From Bacteroides intestinalis (GTDB taxonomy: Bacteria > Bacteroidota > Bacteroidia > Bacteroidales > Bacteroidaceae): DNA of 64,000 nt. Position 1 is the stretch's first letter. Each line of letters begins with the position of its first letter. The DNA lies in contig NZ_QRZF01000010.1 of assembly GCF_003464595.1 (NCBI RefSeq), positions 1 to 64,000 on the forward strand, in the 5' to 3' direction. The notes under the pieces are model-generated. The model ran no database searches and was not told where the DNA came from. It worked only from the letters and a program-made list of their open reading frames with translations. Below are positions 43,728 to 52,160 of the stretch, piece by piece. Both the position numbers and the translations under genes were made by a program.

Positions 43728-44435
43728 ATGCCAAATCCTTATTTTCAGTTTAAACAATTTACTATATGGCATGATAAATGTGCTATGAAAGTAGGTACAG
43801 ATGGAGTTCTTTTGGGTGCTTGGGCAGAAGCCGGAGCCCCTCAACAAATCCTCGACATTGGTACCGGCACAGGATTGATAGCTTTAATGTTAGCCCAACG
43901 TAATCCACGTTCACAAGTTACGGCTATAGAAATAGATGAAGCCGCGGCAGCTCAGGCAGAAGAAAATATAGCACGTTCTCCATGGGCAAATAGGATAGAA
44001 GTAATCTGTAATGATTTCAGTTTGTTTCAAACAGATAATAAATATAATCTGATAGTTTCTAACCCACCTTATTTTGTTGATGCTTTAAACTGCCCTGACA
44101 AGCAACGCAATATGGCACGTCATACCTGCGAACTAAATTACGAGTTACTTTTCCGGCGTTCGGCACACCTTCTTGAAGATCAAGGAAGGGTATGTATCAT
44201 CATTCCTACTGAGGCAGAAAAGTTAGTAACTGACACAGCCTGGAAATACAAATTATACCCTTCACGACGCCTTCATGTTTTTACCAAACCTGGCAAGCCT
44301 AGCAGGAGAGTACTTATCGCATTCGGACATCAGGAACAAAAATGTATGGAGGAAACTTTATGTATTGAGGTAGAACGCAATCAATTTACGCCGGAATACA
44401 TTGCGTTGACAAGAGAGTTTTATTTAAAGATGTGA
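43728..44435 (+). CDS. trmN6: tRNA1(Val) A37 N6-methyltransferase
   Basis: This 235-residue class I methyltransferase has the SAM motif DIGTGTG (43-49), the acidic IEID (67-70), and the amino-methyltransferase motif NPPY (112-115). The N-terminal FQFKQFTIWHDKCAMKVGTD is typical of YfiC/TrmN6, which methylates A37 of tRNA-Val. It is monocistronic and meets the nucleotidyltransferase gene head-on. The match to YfiC length and motif order makes other adenine methyltransferases less likely. Confidence 0.9.
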   Translation: MPNPYFQFKQFTIWHDKCAMKVGTDGVLLGAWAEAGAPQQILDIGTGTGLIALMLAQRNPRSQVTAIEIDEAAAAQAEENIARSPWANRIEVICNDFSLFQTDNKYNLIVSNPPYFVDALNCPDKQRNMARHTCELNYELLFRRSAHLLEDQGRVCIIIPTEAEKLVTDTAWKYKLYPSRRLHVFTKPGKPSRRVLIAFGHQEQKCMEETLCIEVERNQFTPEYIALTREFYLKM

Positions 44436-44440
44436 TTATA

Positions 44441-44749
44441 TTACTTCTCTTTTTTTTCATAAAACAGTAAACCTACTCGATTTATATGGTCTCCAATTGG
44501 AGTACCGATATTCTTATTATAGTCAATAACATCTACTTTATACAACAACCCCAAATCTTCTATTTGAATATTTATATCCATCAATTGATTGAAAGAAATA
44601 TCATTCCCCACTATAGCAAGATCTATATCCGATCCTTCTCCATAGTTACCTTTAGCTCGTGAACCGAAAATTACAGCCTTTTCTATATTAGCATGCTTCT
44701 CAAGCACACTACAAATATCAGCAATGACAATATCACTTAATCCGTACAT
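44441..44749 (-). CDS. MNT-domain nucleotidyltransferase (MntA-type antitoxin)
   Basis: This 102-residue minimal nucleotidyltransferase has the GS motif with DxD (GSRAKGNYGEGSDIDLAI, residues 29-46: G29-S30, D41 and D43). In MntA/HepT systems the enzyme adds AMP to a tyrosine of the HepT partner and disables it. It lies two bases downstream of the HepT-like gene. Only the pair arrangement and motifs support the toxin-antitoxin role. Confidence 0.82.
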   Translation of the reverse strand: MYGLSDIVIADICSVLEKHANIEKAVIFGSRAKGNYGEGSDIDLAIVGNDISFNQLMDINIQIEDLGLLYKVDVIDYNKNIGTPIGDHINRVGLLFYEKKEK

Positions 44750-44751
44750 AG

Positions 44752-45198
44752 TTATTCCGGATAAATATTATTTTCTATATTTGATTTCTCTTGAGTTAAC
44801 CTAATGTTCAATTGCTTTAATAGTACAGCGTATTCTTCAAATACATTTTTTACTATTTCGATAGCTTCACCCTCATTATAAGTATGCGAGGTTGTTACTC
44901 TTGCTTTAGCCATTCTCCGCCAAGCATCATGATTGGAAATCAAACCATCTTCAAAGGCTTTTTGAAGGGCACCGTTAGGACCTTGCATAAACTCATACCC
45001 TTTGTATTTTAAAAAATCTTGTAATACCTTCCATGCCAGTTCAAAAGTATATTCAAATCGCTGTATAAGTCCCTCTTGCTCCAATTCTGATAAATCCTCC
45101 GGGGATTTGTCGGATTCAGTGATTTCAAGTACTCTTTTACAAGCTTTTTGAAAGCTATCATAACGCTGCAACCAACGAACATCTTGATTCTCCTCCAT
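44752..45198 (-). CDS. HEPN/HI0074-like partner (HepT-type)
   Basis: This 148-residue helical protein is of the nucleotidyltransferase substrate-binding (HI0074) family. It carries RVTTSHTY at residues 100-107, which fits the HEPN Rx4-6HxY motif: R100 and H105 form a possible RNase site and Y107 is the expected AMPylation target. The N-terminal QRFEYTFELAWKVLQDFLKY is a conserved helix of the family. It is the first gene of the pair. Whether it is a toxin here needs testing; some members only help the transferase. Confidence 0.82.
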   Translation of the reverse strand: MEENQDVRWLQRYDSFQKACKRVLEITESDKSPEDLSELEQEGLIQRFEYTFELAWKVLQDFLKYKGYEFMQGPNGALQKAFEDGLISNHDAWRRMAKARVTTSHTYNEGEAIEIVKNVFEEYAVLLKQLNIRLTQEKSNIENNIYPE

Positions 45199-45324
45199 GA
45201 TATTACATTTTTAGACACTTATCCATTCGCAGTAAATATAGAAATAATATACACTTTAGAGAAATATATTACTTCACTTTTTATAATAAAATGATAAGAT
45301 TAATAGAAAAAGTGCCCAGTTGTT

Positions 45325-45362
45325 TAAAAAAAAAGAAGGTGTCATTTATAACACCTTCTTTC
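45325..45362 (-). terminator. Terminator of tRNA-Pro
   Basis: On the minus strand AAGAAGGTGT pairs with ACACCTTCTT (45333-45342 and 45351-45360), followed by a run of T (A-run at 45326-45334). Confidence 0.88.
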
Positions 45363-45371
45363 ACCTTACTG

Positions 45372-45446
45372 TCGGGGTAGCGGGATTCGAACCCACGACC
45401 CCCTGCTCCCAAAGCAGGTGCGCTAACCGGACTGCGCTACACCCCG
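45372..45446 (-). tRNA. tRNA-Pro (TGG)
   Basis: The 75-base cloverleaf reads on the minus strand with acceptor CGGGGTG/TACCCCG, anticodon loop TTTGGGA with anticodon TGG, and T arm GTGGG/CCCGC around TTCGAAT. It decodes CCA and probably other proline codons. CCA is not encoded. Confidence 0.95.
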
Positions 45447-45472
45447 AGTGCTTTATTTCTTAAAAGCGAGTG

Positions 45473-45503
45473 CAAAGGTAGAAACTATTTTGTAATAAAC
45501 AAA
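45473..45503 (-). promoter_or_regulatory. Promoter of tRNA-Pro
   Basis: On the minus strand TTTG (45500-45503) is followed after 19 bases by TACCTTTG (45473-45480). The start would be near 45466, about 20 bases before the tRNA. Confidence 0.75.
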
Positions 45504-45581
45504 GGAAACTGAAGTTTTTTTCATAAAAAGTTTCTGATGAGGTATTGAATGCTCATTAAAGTATAGCCACATCCGTGTCAT

Positions 45582-45642
45582 CTCCGTACCAAGTCCGTAT
45601 CAACTCCCAATAAAGGTACCTTTATACGGACCAGGTACGGAG
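45582..45642. repeat. Inverted repeat around a 14-bp perfect palindrome
   Basis: Arms CTCCGTACC-NN-GTCCGTA (45582-45599) and its complement (45625-45642) match at 16 of 18 positions. The loop contains the perfect palindrome TAAAGGTACCTTTA (45611-45624). More copies of CCGTRYC words flank it. The surrounding 45504-45816 has no other feature apart from a weak -7 variant TAACTTTA before the lipoprotein gene. Confidence 0.7.
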
Positions 45643-45816
45643 TTGACCATATCCAGATAGGTAGCAGAGATATCAATATACCCCATCAACATATATATTA
45701 AACAGGAATGTAGAAAACATAAAATAATAGCTGGCAAAACGATATTTTTCAACTAACTTTATGCCCCGAAAAACAATTGGCTGATTTCAACGTTACACTA
45801 TAATAAAAAAGACATC

Positions 45817-46173
45817 ATGAAAAAACAAATCTTTAGTATGGCTGTCATGGCAGTCGTTTTTGCTGCATGTGGTGGCACTAAAGCCCCCGTTACCGTAGTA
45901 GGATCGTGGATAATGCCTATCGACGGCCAACCCGGAGAAGTACAAGGCATCAAACTGGAAGAGAATGGAGAAGCATCTTCCATTAATATGCATACACTGG
46001 TATACAAAGAGTGGGAGCAACAGGGCGATCAGCTTTACCTGACAGTAAAAAGCATTGGTAATGGAATAGAAATTGAAGGTGTGGACACTCTGAAAATAGA
46101 TAAGTTAACACCGGATTCTTTAGTGCTGAGTTCTAACTACGGATACACTCTGGAGTATGTAAGGCAGAAATAA
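45817..46173 (+). CDS. Small lipocalin-like lipoprotein
   Basis: This 118-residue protein has a signal and lipobox FAAC (Cys18). The mature part reads as a small beta domain (VVGSWIMPIDGQPGEVQGIK, then DTLKIDKLTPDSLVLSS) like the lipocalin-like or META-type domains common in Bacteroides lipoproteins. These sit in the envelope, with no known function here. It is monocistronic, ending at a bidirectional terminator. Confidence 0.75.
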   Translation: MKKQIFSMAVMAVVFAACGGTKAPVTVVGSWIMPIDGQPGEVQGIKLEENGEASSINMHTLVYKEWEQQGDQLYLTVKSIGNGIEIEGVDTLKIDKLTPDSLVLSSNYGYTLEYVRQK

Positions 46174-46191
46174 TACAAACTACAACATATG

Positions 46192-46236
46192 AATCCCTGA
46201 CGACTTTAAAATATAAAGTATCGTCAGGGATTTCTT
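46192..46236. terminator. Bidirectional terminator
   Basis: AATCCCTGACGA (46192-46203) pairs exactly with 46221-46232, followed by TTTCTTCTT on the plus strand. It separates the lipoprotein gene from the convergent ABC permease gene. Confidence 0.85.
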
Positions 46237-46254
46237 CTTAACCCAACCAATCAA

Positions 46255-47211
46255 TTACCTTGAACGAATTTCTCTACGCATAAATATAATATAAGAAAGA
46301 GCAAAACAGAGTATTGTAACTGCAATCAATCCTGTCAACTGTGGCCATATAACCAGTAAACTCTGTCCCAATGGGAGAGGACTGGGTATAGCTCCTTGAA
46401 CCTGCTCCATCATTAACGGCCCCAAACTTCGGAGAGACGGCATCAGCAGTACAGAAGTTGCCTGATTGAATAACTCGCACGGATTCAACGACATTATGCC
46501 CCAAACTATTTTCTGATAACCGATGGCATAATAAGGAGACATCATATCAGAAGGCATCAACATTTTGGCAATCCAGTTGACAATCATCGTATAGAAGACG
46601 CTAAAAAATAACCATATTGCCAAAGAAGCCAAGGCTGAAGTCGCCGTTTGCCGGAAACAAAGTGAAAACAGTATCGCCATATTCAACCAAAGTCCTACAT
46701 AGAAAACACTGAGGACCAAAAAAGAAATGATACGGGCAAATTCTTCCGGCGTGGGTGGAATACCAATTGCAATCAATCCGGCGCCCATTACCAGGAATCC
46801 TAATACAAACAGCATAATTGTAATCACGATCAATGCAGCAACAAATTTGGCATTGATGATACAATCACGATGTATCGGTTGTGATAATATACGACATAAT
46901 GTTCCCTTGTTCTGTTCCGAATTCATGGCATCAAATCCCAAGGCAATACCTAGCAACGGTCCTAAAAAGTTAATGAATAGAACGAAAGAAGGTAACGTAC
47001 CATCCGATACAGTAAACAATTTCAGAAAGAAAAAAGTATCTTCCACACCACCGGACTTGATAGCCTCGCGCATACTGGTGAGTGATGTATACAAAGCCCC
47101 CAGACAGGTTAGTGTAATAATGGCAAGTAAGATAATAAAACGCCAGCTACGTACATGATCCCGGATTTCCTTATTCACAATAACCCAGAAAGGCTGCTCA
47201 ACTCTGTTCAT
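46255..47211 (-). CDS. ABC-2 type permease
   Basis: This 318-residue protein has six hydrophobic segments of the ABC-2 class. The long first periplasmic loop (VEDTFFFLKLFTVSDGTLPS) precedes NFLGPLLGIALGFDAMNSEQ, then NKGTLCRILSQPIHRDCIIN, the NatB/NosY-like signature. I start at ATG 47211, where a ribosome site (AAGGAGG) is eight bases away; the GTG at 47220 would overlap that site. It overlaps the ATPase gene end by 14 bases. It forms the membrane half of an exporter with the next two genes. The substrate is unknown. Confidence 0.88.
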   Translation of the reverse strand: MNRVEQPFWVIVNKEIRDHVRSWRFIILLAIITLTCLGALYTSLTSMREAIKSGGVEDTFFFLKLFTVSDGTLPSFVLFINFLGPLLGIALGFDAMNSEQNKGTLCRILSQPIHRDCIINAKFVAALIVITIMLFVLGFLVMGAGLIAIGIPPTPEEFARIISFLVLSVFYVGLWLNMAILFSLCFRQTATSALASLAIWLFFSVFYTMIVNWIAKMLMPSDMMSPYYAIGYQKIVWGIMSLNPCELFNQATSVLLMPSLRSLGPLMMEQVQGAIPSPLPLGQSLLVIWPQLTGLIAVTILCFALSYIIFMRREIRSR

Positions 47212-47947
47212 GCTTCTCACCTCCTTCCTTTACATAATCATTGTAGACATCAATAAGTTCCACCTGTTTACCCTCCATCTCCTTAAGATCAAGCTGTGCC
47301 AATAATTTTCCGCGATTAAACAAGCCCACACGATCACAAGCTTTCTGCACCTGATCCAAGTTATGGGATGAAAACAATACAGTAAGGGAATGTACTCTGC
47401 TCAAATTACGAATCAGTTCAATAAATTCCTGAATTCCGGCAGGATCTATACCCGATGTCGGTTCATCCAAGATTATGATTTCCGGATTCTTAATCAGTAC
47501 ATCTGCCAATCCCAGACGTTGCCTCATACCACGGGAATACTTTCCGGTCTTTTTGTTTGCCTGTTCGGAAAGCCCTACCCGGTGCATGAGTTCCTTTGCT
47601 TTCTCCTCAGCCTCCCTCTTTGAAAGACCATTCAGAAGTGCTGTATAGACAAGGTTTTCCAATCCTGTCATTTCATCATAAAAGCCCAAATCTTCGGGAA
47701 GATAACCTATTTTCTTCTTAACTTCAATAGGGTTTGTAGTGGAGTCTATTCCACAAATTTCCACTTTGCCGGAAGTTGGCTCCGTCAGCCCCAGCATCAT
47801 TAGGATAGTTGTGGATTTTCCCGCACCATTCGGACCTAATAATCCGAAGATCTCTCCTTTGCAGATTGACAGGCTAATATGGTCAACAGCAGTGAAATTA
47901 CCGTATTTTTTAGTCAAATCGGTAAGTACAATCACTTGTTCGCCCAT
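47198..47947 (-). CDS. ABC transporter ATP-binding protein
   Basis: This 249-residue ATPase has Walker A GPNGAGKST, the signature YSRGMRQRLGLADVLIKNPE, Walker B IIILDEPTSGID and the switch His in FSSHNL. The start at 47947 follows GGAGGTGATT, an ideal ribosome site. It is placed between the NEW3-domain gene (two-base gap) and the permease gene and powers that exporter. It belongs to the NatA/CcmA-like class. Confidence 0.93.
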   Translation of the reverse strand: MGEQVIVLTDLTKKYGNFTAVDHISLSICKGEIFGLLGPNGAGKSTTILMMLGLTEPTSGKVEICGIDSTTNPIEVKKKIGYLPEDLGFYDEMTGLENLVYTALLNGLSKREAEEKAKELMHRVGLSEQANKKTGKYSRGMRQRLGLADVLIKNPEIIILDEPTSGIDPAGIQEFIELIRNLSRVHSLTVLFSSHNLDQVQKACDRVGLFNRGKLLAQLDLKEMEGKQVELIDVYNDYVKEGGEKHEQS

Positions 47948-47949
47948 AA

Positions 47950-49098
47950 TCACCTCCTTCCATATTTTCGGAATAGATAGTAGACACCTCCCACGGCTAC
48001 AACGATAACTAATATTCCTACCCACCCCCAAAGCATAGGCGTTTTTACTGCAATCCTGAATTGTGCGGTAGCATTCACTTCGGGAGTTCTGGCTTCCATG
48101 GTTGCAACATAATCGCCGGGCAAAGCTTTTTTCGAAGCCTTCATTACAGCAGTAACAGTAGATGTTTCTCCGGCTTTCAGCATTTCTATTTTAGCCGGTT
48201 CAAAAGAAACTTCCCAATCTGTAGGTTTACCGGATGAGAGTTGGATATCTTTTAGTAAAGAAGAGCCTGTATTCCTGACTACCAGTTCCAAGCGCTTCAC
48301 ATCTCCGGCAGTAATCTCAGTACTCAACAACCCTCGTGGAGTGGTCAGTTCCATTTGATAAGTACCTGTAACCACTACTTCCAAGTCCAGATCGGCAGAT
48401 GTATTACCGGCAACCGCACGTACTGAAATTTTATAATTTCCGGCTTCTACATTGGCTGGCGGGGTAACGTCTATCGATACATTCTGGCTGGCATTTGCTT
48501 CCACTTGTGCAGAGGTAGCCTGCTTATAGTTAGGTTTGAAAATAACATTCCACCCCCTGGGGGCATTGGACATCAAAGCATATAACTGCTGATCGGCAGT
48601 CTGGTTTTTCAGTACAGCATTGAAGGTGAATGTGGATTTAGAATTTCCCTGCATATTGGGCTGGTCAGTAGTAAATTCAGTCTGATAAGCACCTTGCTGG
48701 GCTACAGTGACTGTTAGCGGAAGTTGGCAATCTCCGGCAGAGACTATGAAATTATAGCTACCCTTATTTATCTTTAGCGGGACTTCCAATTTCAAGTTAA
48801 AGTCTTTCTTTTCATTAGGCAAAACTGCCAGTTTGTTAATATTCCAACCACCAGATTTTAACTCGCGCTTCCAACTTGCGGGTAGTCCTGTTACGGACAG
48901 ATCAGCATTGACCGGTGCATCCGAATTGTTGATTAAATCAATTTTGTAGTCAATACTCGTTCCCGGAGAAACGGAAATCTTTGTGTAAGGAGAATAAAGA
49001 AACACGCTTGGTACAGAATCAGAGGCGTGTGTGTAATTCATGGGTATCAAACCCAACAAAATGGTTAATAGCAGCAAATAATTAGTTCGCATAATCAT
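47950..49098 (-). CDS. NEW3-domain membrane-anchored protein
   Basis: This 382-residue protein has an N-terminal signal (about 3-25), three Ig-like NEW3 (alpha-galactosidase-associated) repeats (about 30-130, 135-240, 245-345), each with a variant of GxPxxWxxxF (for example NAPRGWNVIFKP and GKPTDWEVSFEP), and a C-terminal membrane helix (WGWVGILVIVVAVGGVYYLF) with a basic end. It is the first gene of an operon with the ABC ATPase and permease, so it is probably the extracytoplasmic partner of that exporter. A -7 element TATTTTTG lies at 49147-49154. Confidence 0.85.
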   Translation of the reverse strand: MIMRTNYLLLLTILLGLIPMNYTHASDSVPSVFLYSPYTKISVSPGTSIDYKIDLINNSDAPVNADLSVTGLPASWKRELKSGGWNINKLAVLPNEKKDFNLKLEVPLKINKGSYNFIVSAGDCQLPLTVTVAQQGAYQTEFTTDQPNMQGNSKSTFTFNAVLKNQTADQQLYALMSNAPRGWNVIFKPNYKQATSAQVEANASQNVSIDVTPPANVEAGNYKISVRAVAGNTSADLDLEVVVTGTYQMELTTPRGLLSTEITAGDVKRLELVVRNTGSSLLKDIQLSSGKPTDWEVSFEPAKIEMLKAGETSTVTAVMKASKKALPGDYVATMEARTPEVNATAQFRIAVKTPMLWGWVGILVIVVAVGGVYYLFRKYGRR

Positions 49099-49275
49099 AT
49101 AGAATTTTATGGTTAATTAAATATGAGTTATCGATTTGTGTGGCTGCAAAAATAAATAATGGAAAAATTAGTAGCTGTTAAAAGCAATAAAATATCGACA
49201 CAGAATTTTTACGATTATATAATATTTATATTTTTTAATAGACTCAAAACAACCTTTTGCAGATGCAATGTCCAT

Positions 49276-50580
49276 CTAACCGAATTGTAAAGTAAAGCAA
49301 CTACCTTTTCCCGGCTCTGAATAAACGGAAATATTTCCTCCATGCTGATTCATAATTTGCTTGCAAAGACTGAGTCCAATACCCGAACCGGCAGTTTTCG
49401 TCGTGAAGAACGGAACAAATATTTTATCCTGTACTTCGGGTAAGATACCTTCACCATTATCCCGAACAGTAATCGTACAACGCCAGGAAGTCAAAGAAGA
49501 AGTCACTTTGGGTGCAAAAGCAGCTTTCACCTCAATTCTCGGTTCTTCGCGACGACCAGATGCTTCACGGGCATTTTTCAGCAAGTTAATAAGCACTTGT
49601 TCTATCTGAGCACGATCCACATCCAATGTTTTCTCTGAAGGTGGAAGTTCAAAATGAATCGTTTCGTCCGGAAAGAGTTTCTGCAAATCAGTAAACAACT
49701 CCCGAACCGATACACTTGCGCAGACAGGAGCGGGGAGACGGGTAAGACGACGATAGTTTTCCACAAAACCCAACAGTCCCTTGCTACGCCGATGAATAGT
49801 TTGCATGGCTTGCAGCATTACGGCATATTCTTTTTCGCCTCCTGCATCTTTTAATGCCACAGGCACTCCACGCTCACTCAATGTTTCGGAAAGAGAGATG
49901 ATAGGTGTAATGGAATTCATGATTTCATGAGTGAGTACACGGATTAGTTTTTGCCAGGCTTCCATTTCATTCCGCTCCAGTACAGAATGGATATTTTTCA
50001 AACTAATGAGGCGTCTTTCCATGCCGCGAGCTACGAAAAGGGTAGTAGCTACGGCCATTTCCAAAGTAGCCCCATTCCGATGAATACGCATGACTTGTGT
50101 TTCACCTGAGGGAAGATTCAGAAACTCGGACGGCAACTGTGGATCTTGCCCCAATTGAGCAGTAGCAGCACGATTCAACCACTCAATACGACCGGACATG
50201 TCAGTCACCAATACAGCGGTATCCACTTTATTCAACAGACTTTCGTAATACTGGTGTTTTACTTCTTCCTCTAATAAACGGGCACGAAAAGCCTGTAAAG
50301 TTTCAGATAACTCTACAGCCATCTCTGTCATCAGTTTATTTTTATGAGGTGGACGGAATGCCTGTGTCATATCATTATAACGCAAACTGTCTGTCAGACG
50401 ACGCATCATCTGCAATTGTTTCATCTGTATATAATAAAGGTGTATGCCCGTCCCCAAAAGAAACAAGAATGTGATAAGCATACTAAACCACAAGTCTGCA
50501 CAAAATAACACATAGACGCCTACAGAAAGTACTGCCAGAAGGCAGATGTGCAAGATAACAATTAAGGAATACCGCTTCAT
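49276..50580 (-). CDS. Sensor histidine kinase, NtrY-like
   Basis: This 434-residue kinase has two membrane helices (about 5-25 and 31-50), a linker, a PAS domain (about 113-200, NKVDTAVLVTDMSGRIEWLN) and the phosphoacceptor HEIMNSITPI with His218. The ATPase domain includes EQVLINLLKNAREA, NGEGI and GSGIGLSLCKQI. It has almost no periplasmic domain, so it probably senses a cytoplasmic or membrane signal. I start at 50580, which lies 13 bases after the regulator's stop; the longer in-frame version overlaps it. It is the likely partner of the sigma-54 activator gene upstream. Confidence 0.93.
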   Translation of the reverse strand: MKRYSLIVILHICLLAVLSVGVYVLFCADLWFSMLITFLFLLGTGIHLYYIQMKQLQMMRRLTDSLRYNDMTQAFRPPHKNKLMTEMAVELSETLQAFRARLLEEEVKHQYYESLLNKVDTAVLVTDMSGRIEWLNRAATAQLGQDPQLPSEFLNLPSGETQVMRIHRNGATLEMAVATTLFVARGMERRLISLKNIHSVLERNEMEAWQKLIRVLTHEIMNSITPIISLSETLSERGVPVALKDAGGEKEYAVMLQAMQTIHRRSKGLLGFVENYRRLTRLPAPVCASVSVRELFTDLQKLFPDETIHFELPPSEKTLDVDRAQIEQVLINLLKNAREASGRREEPRIEVKAAFAPKVTSSLTSWRCTITVRDNGEGILPEVQDKIFVPFFTTKTAGSGIGLSLCKQIMNQHGGNISVYSEPGKGSCFTLQFG

Positions 50581-50593
50581 ACTGCTTATCAAT

Positions 50594-51964
50594 TTATAAT
50601 CCCAACTTCTCAATCTTCCGATACAATGCAAAGCGCGTGATTCCCAGATACTCTGCGGCCCGCGTCATATTCCCTTCGCTCAATCGCATAGCCTTTTCTA
50701 CAGCCTGCCGTTCCAATTGCTCCAGATTGAGTACTTCTTCCTCCTTCTTAGGACGGGGGGAAGAAGCCTGAAACAGGAAATTGTCGGGGCGAAGCAACGA
50801 ACCGTCACCCAGAATTACGGCACGTTCCATCGTATGCTGCAACTCACGCACATTTCCCGGCCAAGGATAACGCAACAATTTTACTTTTGCTTCACGCGTT
50901 AAGCCTCGCATTTCCTTCTGATATTTACGGGCATAGCGCTGCAAGAAATACTCTGCCAGGAGAATAATATCATTCCCCCGCTCCCGTAATGGAGGGATAT
51001 GCAGTTCAATCGTATTGATGCGATAGAGTAAGTCTTGCCGGAAATTTCCTTCTTCCACCAAATGGCGAATATCTGCATTTGTAGCACAAATTAACCGCAC
51101 ATCGATAGGTACAGATTGCGTACTACCTAAACGACTGATCTGGCGTTTTTCAATGGCCGTCAGTAGCTTGGCCTGCATGGACAATGAAAGGTTACCTATT
51201 TCATCCAGAAACAGTGTGCCCCCCGTTGCCACCTCCATACGCCCGGCTTTCGGTTTTCGGGCATCAGTAAATGCTCCTTTTTCATAACCAAATAATTCAC
51301 TTTCAAATAATTGTTCAGGAATACTTCCAAGGTCAATCGTTACAAAGGGGCGGCCATAACGTGGCGAACAGCGGTATAGCAAACGGGCTATTACATCTTT
51401 ACCCGTTCCATTCTCACCAAGAATTAGAATATTAGCATCTGTATCGCGTAATTTCTCTATCGTTGCAAACACCTCTTGCATCGCAGTTGATTCACCAATT
51501 ATGGATTCTTCCACACTACTGCCCGCACCACTAAGTACTTCTACCTGCTCTTTCAGCAGATTCACTTCACATCGGGAACGACGCAACTTGATACCGGACG
51601 AAAGTGTGGCAAGCAGTTTTTCTTTCTCCCATGGCTTCGGGATAAAGTCTGTGGCACCCGCTTTAATAGCTCGTACCGCTTTATCCGTATCTGCATATGC
51701 TGTCATGAAAATAACAACTGCCTGAGAATCGATACGCAAAATTTGTTCCAGACTCTCAAAGCCTTCCTGCCCGCTTATGGCATCGCGACTGAAATTCATG
51801 TCCAGCAATATTATATCGGGCTGGAAAGTCGTCATGAAGTGTTCAATACGATCAGGGGTTACTGCAACTTTTATCTTTTCAGCATAAGGTTCCAGTAAAA
51901 GGTTAAGGGCAAAAAGCACGTCCTCATTATCGTCTACTATCAGTATCTTTCCTAATTGTTCCAT
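50594..51964 (-). CDS. Sigma-54-dependent response regulator, NtrC family
   Basis: This 456-residue activator has a receiver domain with D11/D12, phosphorylated Asp55 (LLDMN), T88 and K110. The AAA+ domain has Walker A GENGTGKD (183-190), GAFTDA (230-235, the sigma-54 contact, with Asp where most have Gly), and Walker B LFLDE (251-255). A Fis-type helix-turn-helix follows (about 418-453, AAEYLGITRFALYRKIEKLG). I start at 51964; an in-frame start at 52063 would run through the -7 box and the binding sites. It is divergent from the tolC operon and is the best candidate to bind the TGTGC palindromes at 52028-52064. Confidence 0.95.
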   Translation of the reverse strand: MEQLGKILIVDDNEDVLFALNLLLEPYAEKIKVAVTPDRIEHFMTTFQPDIILLDMNFSRDAISGQEGFESLEQILRIDSQAVVIFMTAYADTDKAVRAIKAGATDFIPKPWEKEKLLATLSSGIKLRRSRCEVNLLKEQVEVLSGAGSSVEESIIGESTAMQEVFATIEKLRDTDANILILGENGTGKDVIARLLYRCSPRYGRPFVTIDLGSIPEQLFESELFGYEKGAFTDARKPKAGRMEVATGGTLFLDEIGNLSLSMQAKLLTAIEKRQISRLGSTQSVPIDVRLICATNADIRHLVEEGNFRQDLLYRINTIELHIPPLRERGNDIILLAEYFLQRYARKYQKEMRGLTREAKVKLLRYPWPGNVRELQHTMERAVILGDGSLLRPDNFLFQASSPRPKKEEEVLNLEQLERQAVEKAMRLSEGNMTRAAEYLGITRFALYRKIEKLGL

Positions 51965-51997
51965 AAAAGCTATTATTTTTCTATCATCACTTGTCGG

Positions 51998-52005
51998 CAA
52001 AGATA
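51998..52005 (-). promoter_or_regulatory. -7 element of the two-component operon
   Basis: TATCTTTG on the minus strand lies 34 bases before the regulator ATG. The -33 position falls near 52024-52030, right at the first activator palindrome (52028), so the regulator may repress or tune its own gene. The -33 TTG itself is not clear. Confidence 0.5.
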
Positions 52006-52027
52006 GGTAATATATCAATGTGTTGTG

Positions 52028-52064
52028 TGTGCGTATGCGCACTATTTTTGTGCGGTATGGCACA
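52028..52064. promoter_or_regulatory. Paired activator palindromes upstream of tolC
   Basis: TGTGC-GTATGC-GCACT (52028-52043) and TGTGC-GGTATG-GCACA (52049-52064) are two palindromes with centres 21 bp apart, about two helical turns. They lie about 56 bases upstream of the -24 element, a standard enhancer distance for sigma-54. The same pair with the same 21-bp spacing occurs at 62930-62966. Confidence 0.75.
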
Positions 52065-52118
52065 GAATAAGATTCCCTTTGCCTGAAGTAATATTCTATA
52101 TAACAATTAATTACAGTT

Positions 52119-52134
52119 TTGGCACGAGATTTGA
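52119..52134 (+). promoter_or_regulatory. Sigma-54 promoter of the tolC operon
   Basis: TGGCAC (52120-52125) and TTGA (52131-52134) are spaced exactly as in the -24/-12 consensus (TGGCACG-N4-TTGC), with A in the last position. Transcription would begin near 52146, 15 bases before the chosen ATG. No TAnnTTTG box is at this position. Confidence 0.8.
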
Positions 52135-52160
52135 ATATCTATTATCAAAAGGAATATACT

